Positions 52,572 to 60,202 of a stretch of DNA of 64,000 bases are shown here, one piece after another (position 1 is the stretch's first letter; each line of letters starts with the position of its first letter). The stretch spans positions 124,001-188,000 of the forward strand of contig NZ_VTOM01000002.1 of assembly GCF_009765365.1 (NCBI RefSeq). Reading direction: 5' to 3'. The notes beneath the pieces are model-generated. The model saw nothing but the letters and a program-made list of their open reading frames with translations. It had not been told where the DNA came from and did no database searches. The position numbers and the translations under genes are program-made. The stretch comes from Antarcticirhabdus aurantiaca (GTDB taxonomy: Bacteria > Pseudomonadota > Alphaproteobacteria > Rhizobiales > Rhizobiaceae).

Positions 52572-53565
52572 GGCGCGCCGCGCGCCCTTCGCGCCGCCCC
52601 GGGCCGCTCGGACGGTCCCGGCCGGCCTCGCCCTCTCGCTTCTGGGCGTCGCGCTCCTCGCGGCGATCGCGGCCTTCATGACCGTCGGCGCGCGGGGCAG
52701 CTGGAGCTTCGTCCTCCAGCTGCGCGGCCTGAAGGTCCTGCAGATGCTCCTCGTCGCCTACGCGATCGGCGTCTCCACCGTCCTGTTCCAGACCATCACC
52801 AACAACCGCATCCTGACGCCCTCGATCATGGGCTTCGACGCGCTCTACGTCCTGATCCAGACGGCGCTCGTCTTCGGCCTGGGCTCGGCGGCCCTTTCGG
52901 CGATCGACGCCCGGGCGACCTTCGCGCTCGAGCTCGCCGCGATGACCGGCTTCTCGCTCCTCCTCTTCCGCTGGCTCTTCGCCGGGGGCCTTCGGAGCCT
53001 CCACCTGACGCTCGTCGTCGGCATCGTCTTCGGCACCTTCTTCCGCTCGCTGTCCGGCTTCATGCAGCGGCTGATCGATCCGAACGAGTTCGTGGTCCTC
53101 CAGGACCGCTTCTTCGCGAGCTTCAACACGGTGAACCGCGACCTCCTCCTCGCCGCGGCCGGGCTGACCCTCCTCGTCTCCGTCTTCGGCTGGCGGATGC
53201 GGCGGCGCTTCGACGTCCTCGCGCTCGGGCGCGAGGCGGCGGTCGGGCTCGGCCTCGACCACAGGCGCGACGTCACCGCGATCCTCGTCCTCGTCGCGGT
53301 CCTCGTCTCGGTCTCCACCGCCCTCGTCGGCCCGGTGACCTTCTTCGGCCTCCTCGTCGCCAACCTCGCCTACCAGATCGTGCCGACGCACCGGCACGCG
53401 GCCGTGCTGCCGGCGGCGGCCATGCTGGCAGGGCTCTGCCTCGTCGGGGGGCAGCTCGTGCTGGAGCGGGTCTTCGCCTTCGACACGGCGCTGGCCGTCA
53501 TCGTCGAGTTCGTCGGCGGCGTCGTCTTCATCCTCCTCCTGCTCAAGGGGCGCGGCGCGCGATGA
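52558..53565 (+). CDS. siderophore ABC permease 2 (FatC/CeuC-like)
   Basis: A 335-residue FecCD-type permease. It has RGLKVLQMLLVAYAIGVSTV, LFQTITNNRILTPSIMGFDA and VGPVTFFGLLVANLAYQIVP, matching the second permease of the Fat/Ceu group. Its ATG overlaps the end of permease 1, and its TGA overlaps the ATG of the ATPase gene, so the operon is translationally coupled. Charged N- and C-terminal tails face the cytoplasm. Confidence 0.95.
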   Translation: MSSAEARRAPFAPPRAARTVPAGLALSLLGVALLAAIAAFMTVGARGSWSFVLQLRGLKVLQMLLVAYAIGVSTVLFQTITNNRILTPSIMGFDALYVLIQTALVFGLGSAALSAIDARATFALELAAMTGFSLLLFRWLFAGGLRSLHLTLVVGIVFGTFFRSLSGFMQRLIDPNEFVVLQDRFFASFNTVNRDLLLAAAGLTLLVSVFGWRMRRRFDVLALGREAAVGLGLDHRRDVTAILVLVAVLVSVSTALVGPVTFFGLLVANLAYQIVPTHRHAAVLPAAAMLAGLCLVGGQLVLERVFAFDTALAVIVEFVGGVVFILLLLKGRGAR

Positions 53566-54329
53566 TCGAAGCGAGATCCGTCTCGAAGTCCTACGGCCCG
53601 GCGCTCGTCGTCGACGGGGTGTCGGTGACGATCCCCAAGGGCGGGGTGACGGCCGTGATCGGCCCGAACGGCGCGGGAAAATCGACGCTCCTGTCGATGG
53701 TGAGCCGGCTCGTCGGCATGGATGCGGGAACGGTGACGGTGGACGGCCTCGACGTGAGCCGGACGCCCGGCGACGTCCTCGCCCGCCGCCTGTCGATCCT
53801 GCGGCAGGAGCAGGCCGTCACGGTCCGTCTGACCGTCGCCGACCTCGTCGCCTTCGGCCGCTATCCCCATTCCAAGGGGCGCCCGACGATCGAGGACGAG
53901 GCCCGCGTCGAGGCCGCGCTAGCCTGGCTCGGCCTCGATGAGCTGTCGGGCCGCTTCCTCGACGAGCTGTCCGGCGGCCAGCGCCAGCGCGCCTTCGTCG
54001 CCATGGTGCTCTGCCAGGACACGGACTACGTCCTCCTCGACGAGCCGCTGAACAACCTCGACCTCAAGCACGCGGTGGGGATGATGCGCCTCCTGCGCCG
54101 GGCGGCGGACGAGCTGGACAAGACGGTGGTGGTGGTCCTCCACGACATCAACTTCGCCTCCTGCTACGCCGACACCATCCTCGCCATGAAGAACGGCCGG
54201 CTGGCCCACCAAGGGCCGCCGGCCGAGATCATGCGCCCGGAGGTGCTGCGCGACCTCTACGAGATCGAGGTCGACGTGGAGGAGATCGGGGGCAAGCGCA
54301 TCGGGCTCTACTTCGACGCGCGGGGGTGA
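53562..54329 (+). CDS. siderophore ABC ATPase (FatE/CeuD-like)
   Basis: A 255-residue ATPase. Walker A is GPNGAGKST, the signature ELSGGQRQRAFVAMVL, Walker B TDYVLLDEPLNNLD, and the switch VVVLHDINFASCYADTI. LDLKHAVGMMRLLRR is typical of iron-siderophore ATPases. It starts by overlapping the permease stop. It powers uptake through the two preceding permeases. It is the last gene of the operon and converges with the TonB receptor gene. Confidence 0.96.
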   Translation: MIEARSVSKSYGPALVVDGVSVTIPKGGVTAVIGPNGAGKSTLLSMVSRLVGMDAGTVTVDGLDVSRTPGDVLARRLSILRQEQAVTVRLTVADLVAFGRYPHSKGRPTIEDEARVEAALAWLGLDELSGRFLDELSGGQRQRAFVAMVLCQDTDYVLLDEPLNNLDLKHAVGMMRLLRRAADELDKTVVVVLHDINFASCYADTILAMKNGRLAHQGPPAEIMRPEVLRDLYEIEVDVEEIGGKRIGLYFDARG

Positions 54330-54348
54330 CGCCGCCGGGGGAGCGGCG
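54330..54348. terminator. GC-rich hairpin between convergent genes
   Basis: CGCCGC and GCGGCG arms with a 7-base loop, starting at the ATPase stop codon. It sits between two convergent genes, as a bidirectional terminator would. No clear T-run follows. Confidence 0.4.
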
Positions 54349-54363
54349 CCGCGTCCCGCCCCC

Positions 54364-56544
54364 TCAGAACTCCGTCGTCAGCCCCACCCAGACGCGGCGG
54401 CCCTCCTCCGAGGTGTTGAAGTCGGTCGGGCCGACCCGCTTGTCGAAGACGTTGTAGACCGCGCCCTTGACCGTGACGGTCTCGTTGAAGGCGTAGTTGG
54501 CGCCGACGTCGACGGTCGCGTAGGCGTCGTACTTGCGGCCGGGCTGCCCGTTGAGGCTGATCGCGCGCCCGTTGGTGCCGATGCGGGCGCCCGCCGCGAC
54601 CTCCGAGCCGTGGTAGATCGCCGAGCTCCACAGCGCGAGACCCTCGACGGGCGTGATCCAGTCGAGCCGGGCGTTGCCGGAGTGCTCCGGCGTGCGGGCG
54701 AGCGGGAAGCCCTCGTAGATGCCGGTCTTCTGCTCGGAATCAGTGTAGGTGTAGCTGGCGCGGGCCGAGAGCGTGTCGGTGATGTCCCAGTTGGCGGCGA
54801 GCTCGACACCCTGGATGACCGCGTCGTCGATGTTGTAGTTGTACCAGAGGCGGTAGTTCGGGTCCTCGCTCCAGCGCACCGGCCGGCCGCGGTCGTCGAG
54901 GACGAGGGCGTTCGAGATCTTGTCCTTGAAGTCGGTGTGGAAGTAGGTCGCCCCCGCCGAGAATCCGGCATAGCTGTCCCACAACACGCCGAGCTCGTAG
55001 CTGGTGCTCGTCTCGGCCTTGAGGTTCGGGTCGGCGATGATGACGCCGCAGGTGCCGTTCGGCCCATAGGAGCAGCCGCCCCCGCCCGTCGTATAGGCGT
55101 AGCCCGGCGCGATGTCGCGGATCTCCGGCGCCCGGAACCCGGTGGAGACGCCGCCCTTGATCGTCCACTGCTCGTGGGGGTGCCAAACGCCGTAGAGGCG
55201 CGGCGTCACTTCCGCGTCGTAGAGTTCATGGTGATTGTAGCGGATGCCGCCGGTCAGCGCGAAGGTGTCGGTGAGCTGCCACTCGTCCTCGGCGAAGAGC
55301 GCCCACTGCTCGACCTGGAAGACCTCGTCGGCCCCCGTACGCCGGCCGGGATTCTGGTCGGTCAGCTTGGCATCGAAGAACTGGCCGCCGACCACGAGGG
55401 TGTGGTTGCCCGCGAACTCGAAGGGCGTCGTGAACTTTCCATCGAGGACGCTGTTGCGGATCTCGGGCGAGCGCGGGTTCTCCACGAAGTCGGAAGCCAA
55501 GCCGGACCACGTGTAGTTCGTGCGCTCGGCCCATTCCTGCGAGAAGGAGAATTCCGAGGTCGTCCAACCCCAGCGGCCGATATGGGTCGCCGACCAATGG
55601 TCGCGGTCGTTGTCGTTCTTGATGTCGTTCGCGTTCGCTTCGAGCGTGTTGCCGGCTTCCGCCTCGCGGCGCAGGCGCGTGACGCCGCCCTCCAGCAGGA
55701 AGTCGTGGTTCTCGTTCGGCGTGAAGGTCAGGCGGCCGGTGACGTCGCCTTCCTTGGCGCCGGTGACGCCGCTGAGGAAATCGTCCTCGCCGCGCCGGAA
55801 GGCGCGGCCCCAGAGCTGCAGGCCGAGGATGTCGCTGACGACGGGACCTGCGCCGTAGAAGGAGATCTGGCCGGAATTGCCGTACTTCCCGTGCTGCTGC
55901 GCCGTGCCCTCGACGGTTGCCGAGCCGGTCCAGGTATCGGAGACCTTGCGGGTGATGATGTTGATGACGCCGCCCATGGCGTCGGAGCCGTAAAGTGAGG
56001 ACATCGGCCCGCGCACCACCTCGATGCGCTCGATGGCGCTGATCGGGGGAACGAAGCTCTGCTCGAAACCGGAATTGCCGTTGGTGCGCGCGTCGCGCGT
56101 GCTTTGCCGCTTGCCGTCGACGAGGATCAGCGTGTAAGCGCCGGGCAGGCCGCGGATGAAGACGTCCTTCTCGTTGGCGACGCCGGTGACCGCGACGCCC
56201 TGCACCTCGCGCAGCGCGTCGGTGAGGTCACGGAACTGCCCCTTCTCCAGCTCCTCGCGCGAGACCACGGTGATCGAGGCAGGAGCGTCGCGCACGTTCT
56301 GCTCGAAGCCGGAGGCCGTCACCACGACGGTATCGAGGCTGAGGACGCCGTCAGCCTCTGGGTTCGTCGAAGCGGCGTCCTCTTCCTCGACAGCCTGAAC
56401 GGTGGACTGGGCATGGGCCGGAGCGACGGAGCCGGCGAAGCCGAGGCCGAGCGCGGAGGTCACCAGGAGCGTCGCGCGCCATGGCGCCCACGCCGAACCG
56501 ATCGGCTTCGCCGCACCCCTCGTTCCGTCCAAAGCCGCATCCAT
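54364..56544 (-). CDS. TonB-dependent siderophore receptor
   Basis: A 726-residue outer-membrane receptor. A long signal sequence (LLVTSALGLGFAGSVAPAHA) leads to a TonB-box-like DTVVVTASG and the plug domain (REELEKGQFRDLTDALREVQ; RIEVVRGPMSSLYGSDAMGG). The 22-strand barrel ends in the terminal aromatic residue (WVGLTTEF) required for outer-membrane insertion. A paired-cysteine loop (GGCSYGPNGTCGV) is in an external region. It imports the ferric siderophore that the convergent ABC operon then carries inward. Its promoter lies in only 40 bases shared with the divergent LysR fusion gene. Confidence 0.96.
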   Translation of the reverse strand: MDAALDGTRGAAKPIGSAWAPWRATLLVTSALGLGFAGSVAPAHAQSTVQAVEEEDAASTNPEADGVLSLDTVVVTASGFEQNVRDAPASITVVSREELEKGQFRDLTDALREVQGVAVTGVANEKDVFIRGLPGAYTLILVDGKRQSTRDARTNGNSGFEQSFVPPISAIERIEVVRGPMSSLYGSDAMGGVINIITRKVSDTWTGSATVEGTAQQHGKYGNSGQISFYGAGPVVSDILGLQLWGRAFRRGEDDFLSGVTGAKEGDVTGRLTFTPNENHDFLLEGGVTRLRREAEAGNTLEANANDIKNDNDRDHWSATHIGRWGWTTSEFSFSQEWAERTNYTWSGLASDFVENPRSPEIRNSVLDGKFTTPFEFAGNHTLVVGGQFFDAKLTDQNPGRRTGADEVFQVEQWALFAEDEWQLTDTFALTGGIRYNHHELYDAEVTPRLYGVWHPHEQWTIKGGVSTGFRAPEIRDIAPGYAYTTGGGGCSYGPNGTCGVIIADPNLKAETSTSYELGVLWDSYAGFSAGATYFHTDFKDKISNALVLDDRGRPVRWSEDPNYRLWYNYNIDDAVIQGVELAANWDITDTLSARASYTYTDSEQKTGIYEGFPLARTPEHSGNARLDWITPVEGLALWSSAIYHGSEVAAGARIGTNGRAISLNGQPGRKYDAYATVDVGANYAFNETVTVKGAVYNVFDKRVGPTDFNTSEEGRRVWVGLTTEF

Positions 56545-56584
56545 ATGAGCCCCCTAAAACTTGAGTACTCTGCTCCTCTTAAGT

Positions 56585-58168
56585 ATGGAACGAGCCGGAT
56601 CAACCGCGCTGTTTCCAAGCGATTCCAAGTTCAGGAAAACGCAACTCGGGTTCCTTCGGGCAGCTCGGGCAGCGCGCAGGACAGGAGCCGCCCCGTCATT
56701 GGACGACGCGATACGAGCCTTAGCCGCCAACCGACCGGAAGCCGAAGGCTACCTGGACGAGGCGTCCTTGCCGCTGAACCGACTCCGCCTTCTGATCGCC
56801 CTCGACGCGCTTATGGTCGAGGGCTCGGTCGGGCGGGCGGCGGCGCGCATGGGGCTTGGCACGCCGGCGATGAGCCGTCTCCTCAAGCAAATTCGCGACC
56901 TCTACGGCGACCCTATCCTCGTGCGTACCGCGCGGGGCATGGTGCCGACACCATTCGCCGAAACGCTGCGCCTGCGCCTCCGAGCGCTCGCCGCCGAAGC
57001 GCAGGATCTCCTGGAGCCTTCGCTACCGGGCGCAGGCCCGGCGGGCGCCGACCGCGGGTGGCCCGGCAACCGCCGCCCGATCGTCGAAGCGCCTCCGCTG
57101 GCACTGCGCGGCGCGGCGCCGCCGGAGGGCGGTCCCGGCCCAGCCGCCTTCGCCCGCAAGCTCGCCGCCATCGGCCCGCGCGCCGAACCGCGCCAGCGCC
57201 TTGCCCGCGCGATCGCGACGATCGGCGCGGGCACCGGCCGCTCTCGAGCCCTGAGCACCGAGGAATCGGAGGATGCGCTCGGCATTGTCTTGTCCGGCGA
57301 GGCTGATCCGGTCCAGATCGGCGCCTTTCTCGTCGCCTTCCAGCATCGCGGCGTCACGGCGAGCGAGCTCGCCGGCCTAGCGGCCGCCGCCCGCGCGCGA
57401 GCCGGCGCCTTGCCGACGGGAGGAAGCGTGGCGGATCTCGATTGGCCCGTCTACCTCTCGCCCAAGAGCCGCTTCGAGCCTTGGTTCCTGCTCGCCGCGC
57501 GGCTCGTCGGGCGAACCGGCGCGCGCGTGCTTCTTCACGGCTTTGGCCGCGACCGCGAAGGCCATGACCGGCTGGGCGCGGCATGCGCGCGCCTCGGCAT
57601 CCCCGCGGCCGCCTCGCTGGACGCGGCGGGCCGTGCGCTCGACCGCGGCGGCATCGTCTTTCTGCCGATCGAGGCTTTCGCCCCGAAGCTGCGCGATCTC
57701 CTAGGCCTCTACCAGCTCCTGGAAATGCGCTCGCCGTTGTCCCACGTCGTGCACCTTCTTGATCCGCTGGGCGCGCGGGCGAGCCTCCTCGGAGCCGCGC
57801 CTTCGGCGCACCGGACGCTCCACCGTGACGCTGCTCGTATTCTGGGCTGCCTGAACATCGGCATCCTGCCGCACACGCGGGACGTCGCCGAGGCACGGCC
57901 GAACCGCGCCGCTCTCATCCAGCGGCTTGTGGCGGGACGCCCGACGGAGTTGCGCCTGCCAGCCATGCCGATCGAGCGTCTTGACCTGCCGAGCGGCATG
58001 AGCGCGGCGGACTACTTGGAAGCGGTCTGGCATCGCCAAGCCATGGACGCTTATCCGCGGCGCGTCGTGCTGGACACCGCGGCACTCGCTTTGACGGTGC
58101 TGCGCGAGGAAGAGGCTCCCGGCGCTCTGATCTCCTTGCGGGACGAGATCGAGGCGCTCTGGCGATGA
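56585..58168 (+). CDS. LysR-type HTH fused to anthranilate phosphoribosyltransferase-like domain
   Basis: A 527-residue fusion. The N-terminal winged helix (~62-125) reads RLLIALDALMVEGSVGRAAA then RMGLGTPAMSRLLKQIRD. In place of a LysR effector domain comes a TrpD/YbiB-like domain (~190-527; LSTEESEDALGIVLSGEADP; QIGAFLVAFQHRGVTASELA). YbiB relatives bind nucleic acid rather than make tryptophan. The classical GTG(D/S)G loop of TrpD is not seen, so enzyme activity is doubtful. I chose ATG 56585; a TTG at 56561 is possible. It is divergent from the TonB receptor and may regulate iron uptake. This is inferred. Confidence 0.8.
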   Translation: MERAGSTALFPSDSKFRKTQLGFLRAARAARRTGAAPSLDDAIRALAANRPEAEGYLDEASLPLNRLRLLIALDALMVEGSVGRAAARMGLGTPAMSRLLKQIRDLYGDPILVRTARGMVPTPFAETLRLRLRALAAEAQDLLEPSLPGAGPAGADRGWPGNRRPIVEAPPLALRGAAPPEGGPGPAAFARKLAAIGPRAEPRQRLARAIATIGAGTGRSRALSTEESEDALGIVLSGEADPVQIGAFLVAFQHRGVTASELAGLAAAARARAGALPTGGSVADLDWPVYLSPKSRFEPWFLLAARLVGRTGARVLLHGFGRDREGHDRLGAACARLGIPAAASLDAAGRALDRGGIVFLPIEAFAPKLRDLLGLYQLLEMRSPLSHVVHLLDPLGARASLLGAAPSAHRTLHRDAARILGCLNIGILPHTRDVAEARPNRAALIQRLVAGRPTELRLPAMPIERLDLPSGMSAADYLEAVWHRQAMDAYPRRVVLDTAALALTVLREEEAPGALISLRDEIEALWR

Positions 58169-58236
58169 TCCGAGCCTTACTTTTGGATCGGCGATGCATC
58201 TTCCACCAGCTTGAGGTGAACACCCTCAACAGACTA

Positions 58237-59069
58237 GGCTCAGGACCTATTAATTTGGATTGACAGGTGCTTCGGTTCGGCCTTGGAGGGTGATCCGATG
58301 GGCGAGTTGTTTCTGTTGAGCGAGTGTCAGATGGCGCGGATCGCGCCGCACTTTCCGCTGGCGCACGGCGTGCCGAGGGTGGACGACCGGCGCGTGGTGA
58401 GCGGGATCGTCTACGTCATCCGCAACGGCCTGCAATGGAAAGACGCGCCCCCTGGCTACGGGCCGCACAAGACGCTCTACAACCGCTTCATCCGCTGGTC
58501 ACGGTTGGGTGTCTTCAACCGCATCTTCGCAAGCCTGGCGGGCGAAGGTCCAAGACCCGAGCGCATCATGATCGACGCCACGCACCTGAAGGCGCACCGT
58601 ACCGCGGCCAGCCTCCTCAAAGGGGGGATGTTCCCCGCCGTATCGGACGCACGAAGGGCGGCCTGAACTCCAAGCTCCATGCTGTCTGTGACGGGCAGGG
58701 TCGACCGCTCGTCATGACGCTCACCGAAGGACAGACCAGCGACTACAAGGGCGCTCGCCTGATGCTGCCCCATCTACCGCCAGTCCGCGAACTGCTGGCG
58801 GACAAGGGCTACGACGCCGACTGGCTGCGCGAGGCGTTGACCGAGCGCGACATCGCGGTCTGCATCCCCTCACGTGCCAAGCGCCGGAACCCGGTTCCGC
58901 ACGACGCCACGCTCTACAAGCAGCGCCACAAGATCGAGGTCATGTTCGGCAGGCTTAAAGACTGGCGCCGCATCGCCACGCGCTACGACCGATGCGCACA
59001 CACCTTCTTCTCCGCCATCTGCATCGCTGCCGCCGTCACCTTCTGGCTCTGATCAATGAGGCCTGAGCC
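58237..59069. mobile_element. IS5-family (IS427-type) insertion sequence, complete, 833 bp
   Basis: Imperfect terminal repeats start GGCTCAGGACCTATTAA on the left and GGCTCAGGCCTCATTGA on the right (reverse complement). A TA duplication flanks it (58235-58236 and 59070-59071). It carries one transposase in two frames. Size, TA target and frameshift are those of the IS427 group. Confidence 0.88.
58298..59052 (+). CDS. IS5-family transposase made by -1 frameshift
   Basis: The first frame (58298-58666) begins MGELFLLSECQMARIAPHFP and holds the first catalytic Asp (IMIDATHLKAHRTA). The second frame continues to 59052 with the second Asp (LADKGYDADWL) and the Glu (KIEVMFGRLKDWRRIA). The frames join at A3G6 (58619-58627), a typical slippery sequence for programmed frameshifting in this group. 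The parts together make a normal DDE transposase of ~250 residues. An old remnant of a relative lies at 18970-19110. Confidence 0.88.
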
Positions 59070-59076
59070 TAGCGAG

Positions 59077-59100
59077 CTGATTGGCGTCGACGCTGCGCAC
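59077..59100. repeat. FDADR repeat, copy 6 (diverged)
   Basis: GCTGATTGGCGTCGACGCTG, then CGCACGGATCC beyond the core. It lies between the IS5 element and the IS1595-type transposon. Confidence 0.4.
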
Positions 59101-59116
59101 GGATCCATAGCTGGGT

Positions 59117-59124
59117 TAATAATG
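59117..59124. repeat. 8 bp target-site duplication, left
   Basis: TAATAATG directly outside the left terminal repeat of the IS1595-type transposon. The identical octamer is at 63530-63537. Confidence 0.8.
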
Positions 59125-59147
59125 CGGTATTAGGTAGCAAAGACATG
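59125..59147 (+). repeat. left terminal inverted repeat of the transposon
   Basis: It starts CGGTATTAGGTAGCAAAGAC and ends ATG. It is identical to the right end read on the minus strand. Similarity continues weakly inward (GTCTGGTTT against GTCGGTTT). Confidence 0.85.
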
Positions 59148-59263
59148 CGAGCGTCTGGTTTGCCATTTCCGGACAAAGCACGACGACGTTAAATTTAGCT
59201 AAACCGTTGTCTGGACTCCCGTTTTGACTCCGAATACAAACCGGACGAGCAGGAGATGAGGCC

Positions 59264-59719
59264 ATGTCCGGTTTGGCATCCGAAATCGAGCAGGCGGAAG
59301 CCGAGGTTGCCGAGTTGGCGTCCAGGTTGGCAAACGCCTTCGCCCGGATTGACGCGGACGCTCACGAGAAGCGCCTCGCCGTGATCCAGGAGACGGATCA
59401 GGAACGGGAGGCCCTCAACTCCCGACTACACCACTTGAGGAGCGCGCTGCGCGAGGCCAAGCCGCGGACGCTCGTCGTGGCACCGAAGAGCAAGGCAAAA
59501 CCGTCTCGATCACCGAGCGAGATTATCTTGGCACTTCTTGCTGGTGCCACCGATCCGGTCCCGACTAGCGAGATCGATGCGGCGGTCATATCGGGCGGCT
59601 GGACAAAGGCGGCCTCGGAGAAGGCCAAGACACGGCTTCGCGATCAGGGCCTGATCCACAGCGAGAAGCGGCGCTACACCATCACCGAGAAGGGGAAGGA
59701 AGAGATCGGGGGGCGGTAG
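59264..59719 (+). CDS. coiled-coil/winged-helix passenger protein 1
   Basis: A 151-residue protein. The first ~70 residues form a coiled coil (EIEQAEAEVAELASRLANAF; EREALNSRLHHLRSALREAK). After a basic linker comes a winged-helix-like domain (SEIILALLAGATDPVPTSEI; KTRLRDQGLIHSEKRRYTIT). It is probably a DNA-binding regulator or transposition accessory. The gene lies 117 bases inside the left end of the transposon and is mirrored by a protein of the same layout at the right end. No named family is recognised. Confidence 0.75.
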   Translation: MSGLASEIEQAEAEVAELASRLANAFARIDADAHEKRLAVIQETDQEREALNSRLHHLRSALREAKPRTLVVAPKSKAKPSRSPSEIILALLAGATDPVPTSEIDAAVISGGWTKAASEKAKTRLRDQGLIHSEKRRYTITEKGKEEIGGR

Positions 59720-59767
59720 CCCCCATGAACGAGAATGGCGCCGCCTTCGGGCGACGCCATTCTATGT

Positions 59768-59841
59768 GCGGATGTAAGCTCAGTGGTAGAGCTTGAGGAG
59801 TGCCCACCCCCAGGTCGCGGGTTCGATTCCCGTCATCCGCT
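59768..59841 (+). tRNA. tRNA-Gly(GCC)-like gene with flawed anticodon stem
   Basis: Length is 74 without CCA, as normal. The acceptor stem GCGGATG/CATCCGC, D-arm AGCT/AGCT and T-arm GCGGG-TTCGATT-CCCGT are intact. The anticodon arm is GAGGA-GTGCCCA-CCCCC, giving anticodon GCC (Gly) after U33, but two of its five pairs are A-C mismatches. CCA is not encoded. It may be a decayed tRNA or an unusual functional one. It lies inside the transposon, and its last 9 bases overlap the end of the Xre gene. Confidence 0.7.
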
Positions 59842-60114
59842 CGGGGAACCCTTGACGTGAGATTCGCCGATCGGCGGAACTGCGTCAAGGGTTCCCACCC
59901 CTTTGGCTCGTCCATCGTCGTGAAACACGAGCGTCATGCCGGCCGCTTCGAGCGCTGTGACCAGAGCCTTCGCATTCGCTGGCATCGGTGTGCGTCGACC
60001 CTTCTCGAAATCGCGGACCGTCGAGAGACTGACGCCAGCCGCACCGGCCAAATCCTCCTGCTTCCAATCCAGCCAGGCCCTGGCGGCTCGGCACTGCTCC
60101 GGCGAGATGATCAT
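59833..60114 (-). CDS. Xre-family HTH regulator
   Basis: A 93-residue protein. The HTH reads QCRAARAWLDWKQEDLAGAA then GVSLSTVRDFEKGRRTP, followed by a short dimerisation part (NAKALVTALEAAGMTLVFHD). This size and C-terminal strand are typical of small Xre regulators of mobile elements in rhizobia. Two palindromes (CAACG-N5-CGTTG) lie just upstream of its ATG, so it probably represses itself and the divergent transposase. Its 3' end overlaps the tRNA-like gene on the other strand. Confidence 0.85.
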   Translation of the reverse strand: MIISPEQCRAARAWLDWKQEDLAGAAGVSLSTVRDFEKGRRTPMPANAKALVTALEAAGMTLVFHDDGRAKGVGTLDAVPPIGESHVKGSPSG

Positions 60115-60134
60115 GACGATGGACTTTAGTAACC

Positions 60135-60202
60135 AACGTCAACGTCTATCGTTGGCGTTCGATGAATCAGTTCCCAAATATGACGCCAACGGCAATCGTT
60201 GG
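60135..60202. promoter_or_regulatory. tandem operators for the Xre regulator
   Basis: Site 1 is AACGTCAACG-TCTAT-CGTTGGCGTT (60135-60159). Site 2 is CCAACG-GCAAT-CGTTGG (60186-60202). Both share CAACG-N5-CGTTG, with centres 47 bases apart. They sit between the divergent Xre and transposase genes. Confidence 0.65.

Noticed and set aside
56545-56584. Iron box between the TonB receptor and LysR fusion genes
   Set aside because: Only a near match (TGA-N9-TCC) is present, so an IRO box cannot be claimed.
59682-59915. Minus-strand peptide containing DGNRTRDLGVGTP
   Set aside because: This is the well-known false peptide from translating a tRNA gene in antisense; it coincides with the tRNA-Gly-like gene.
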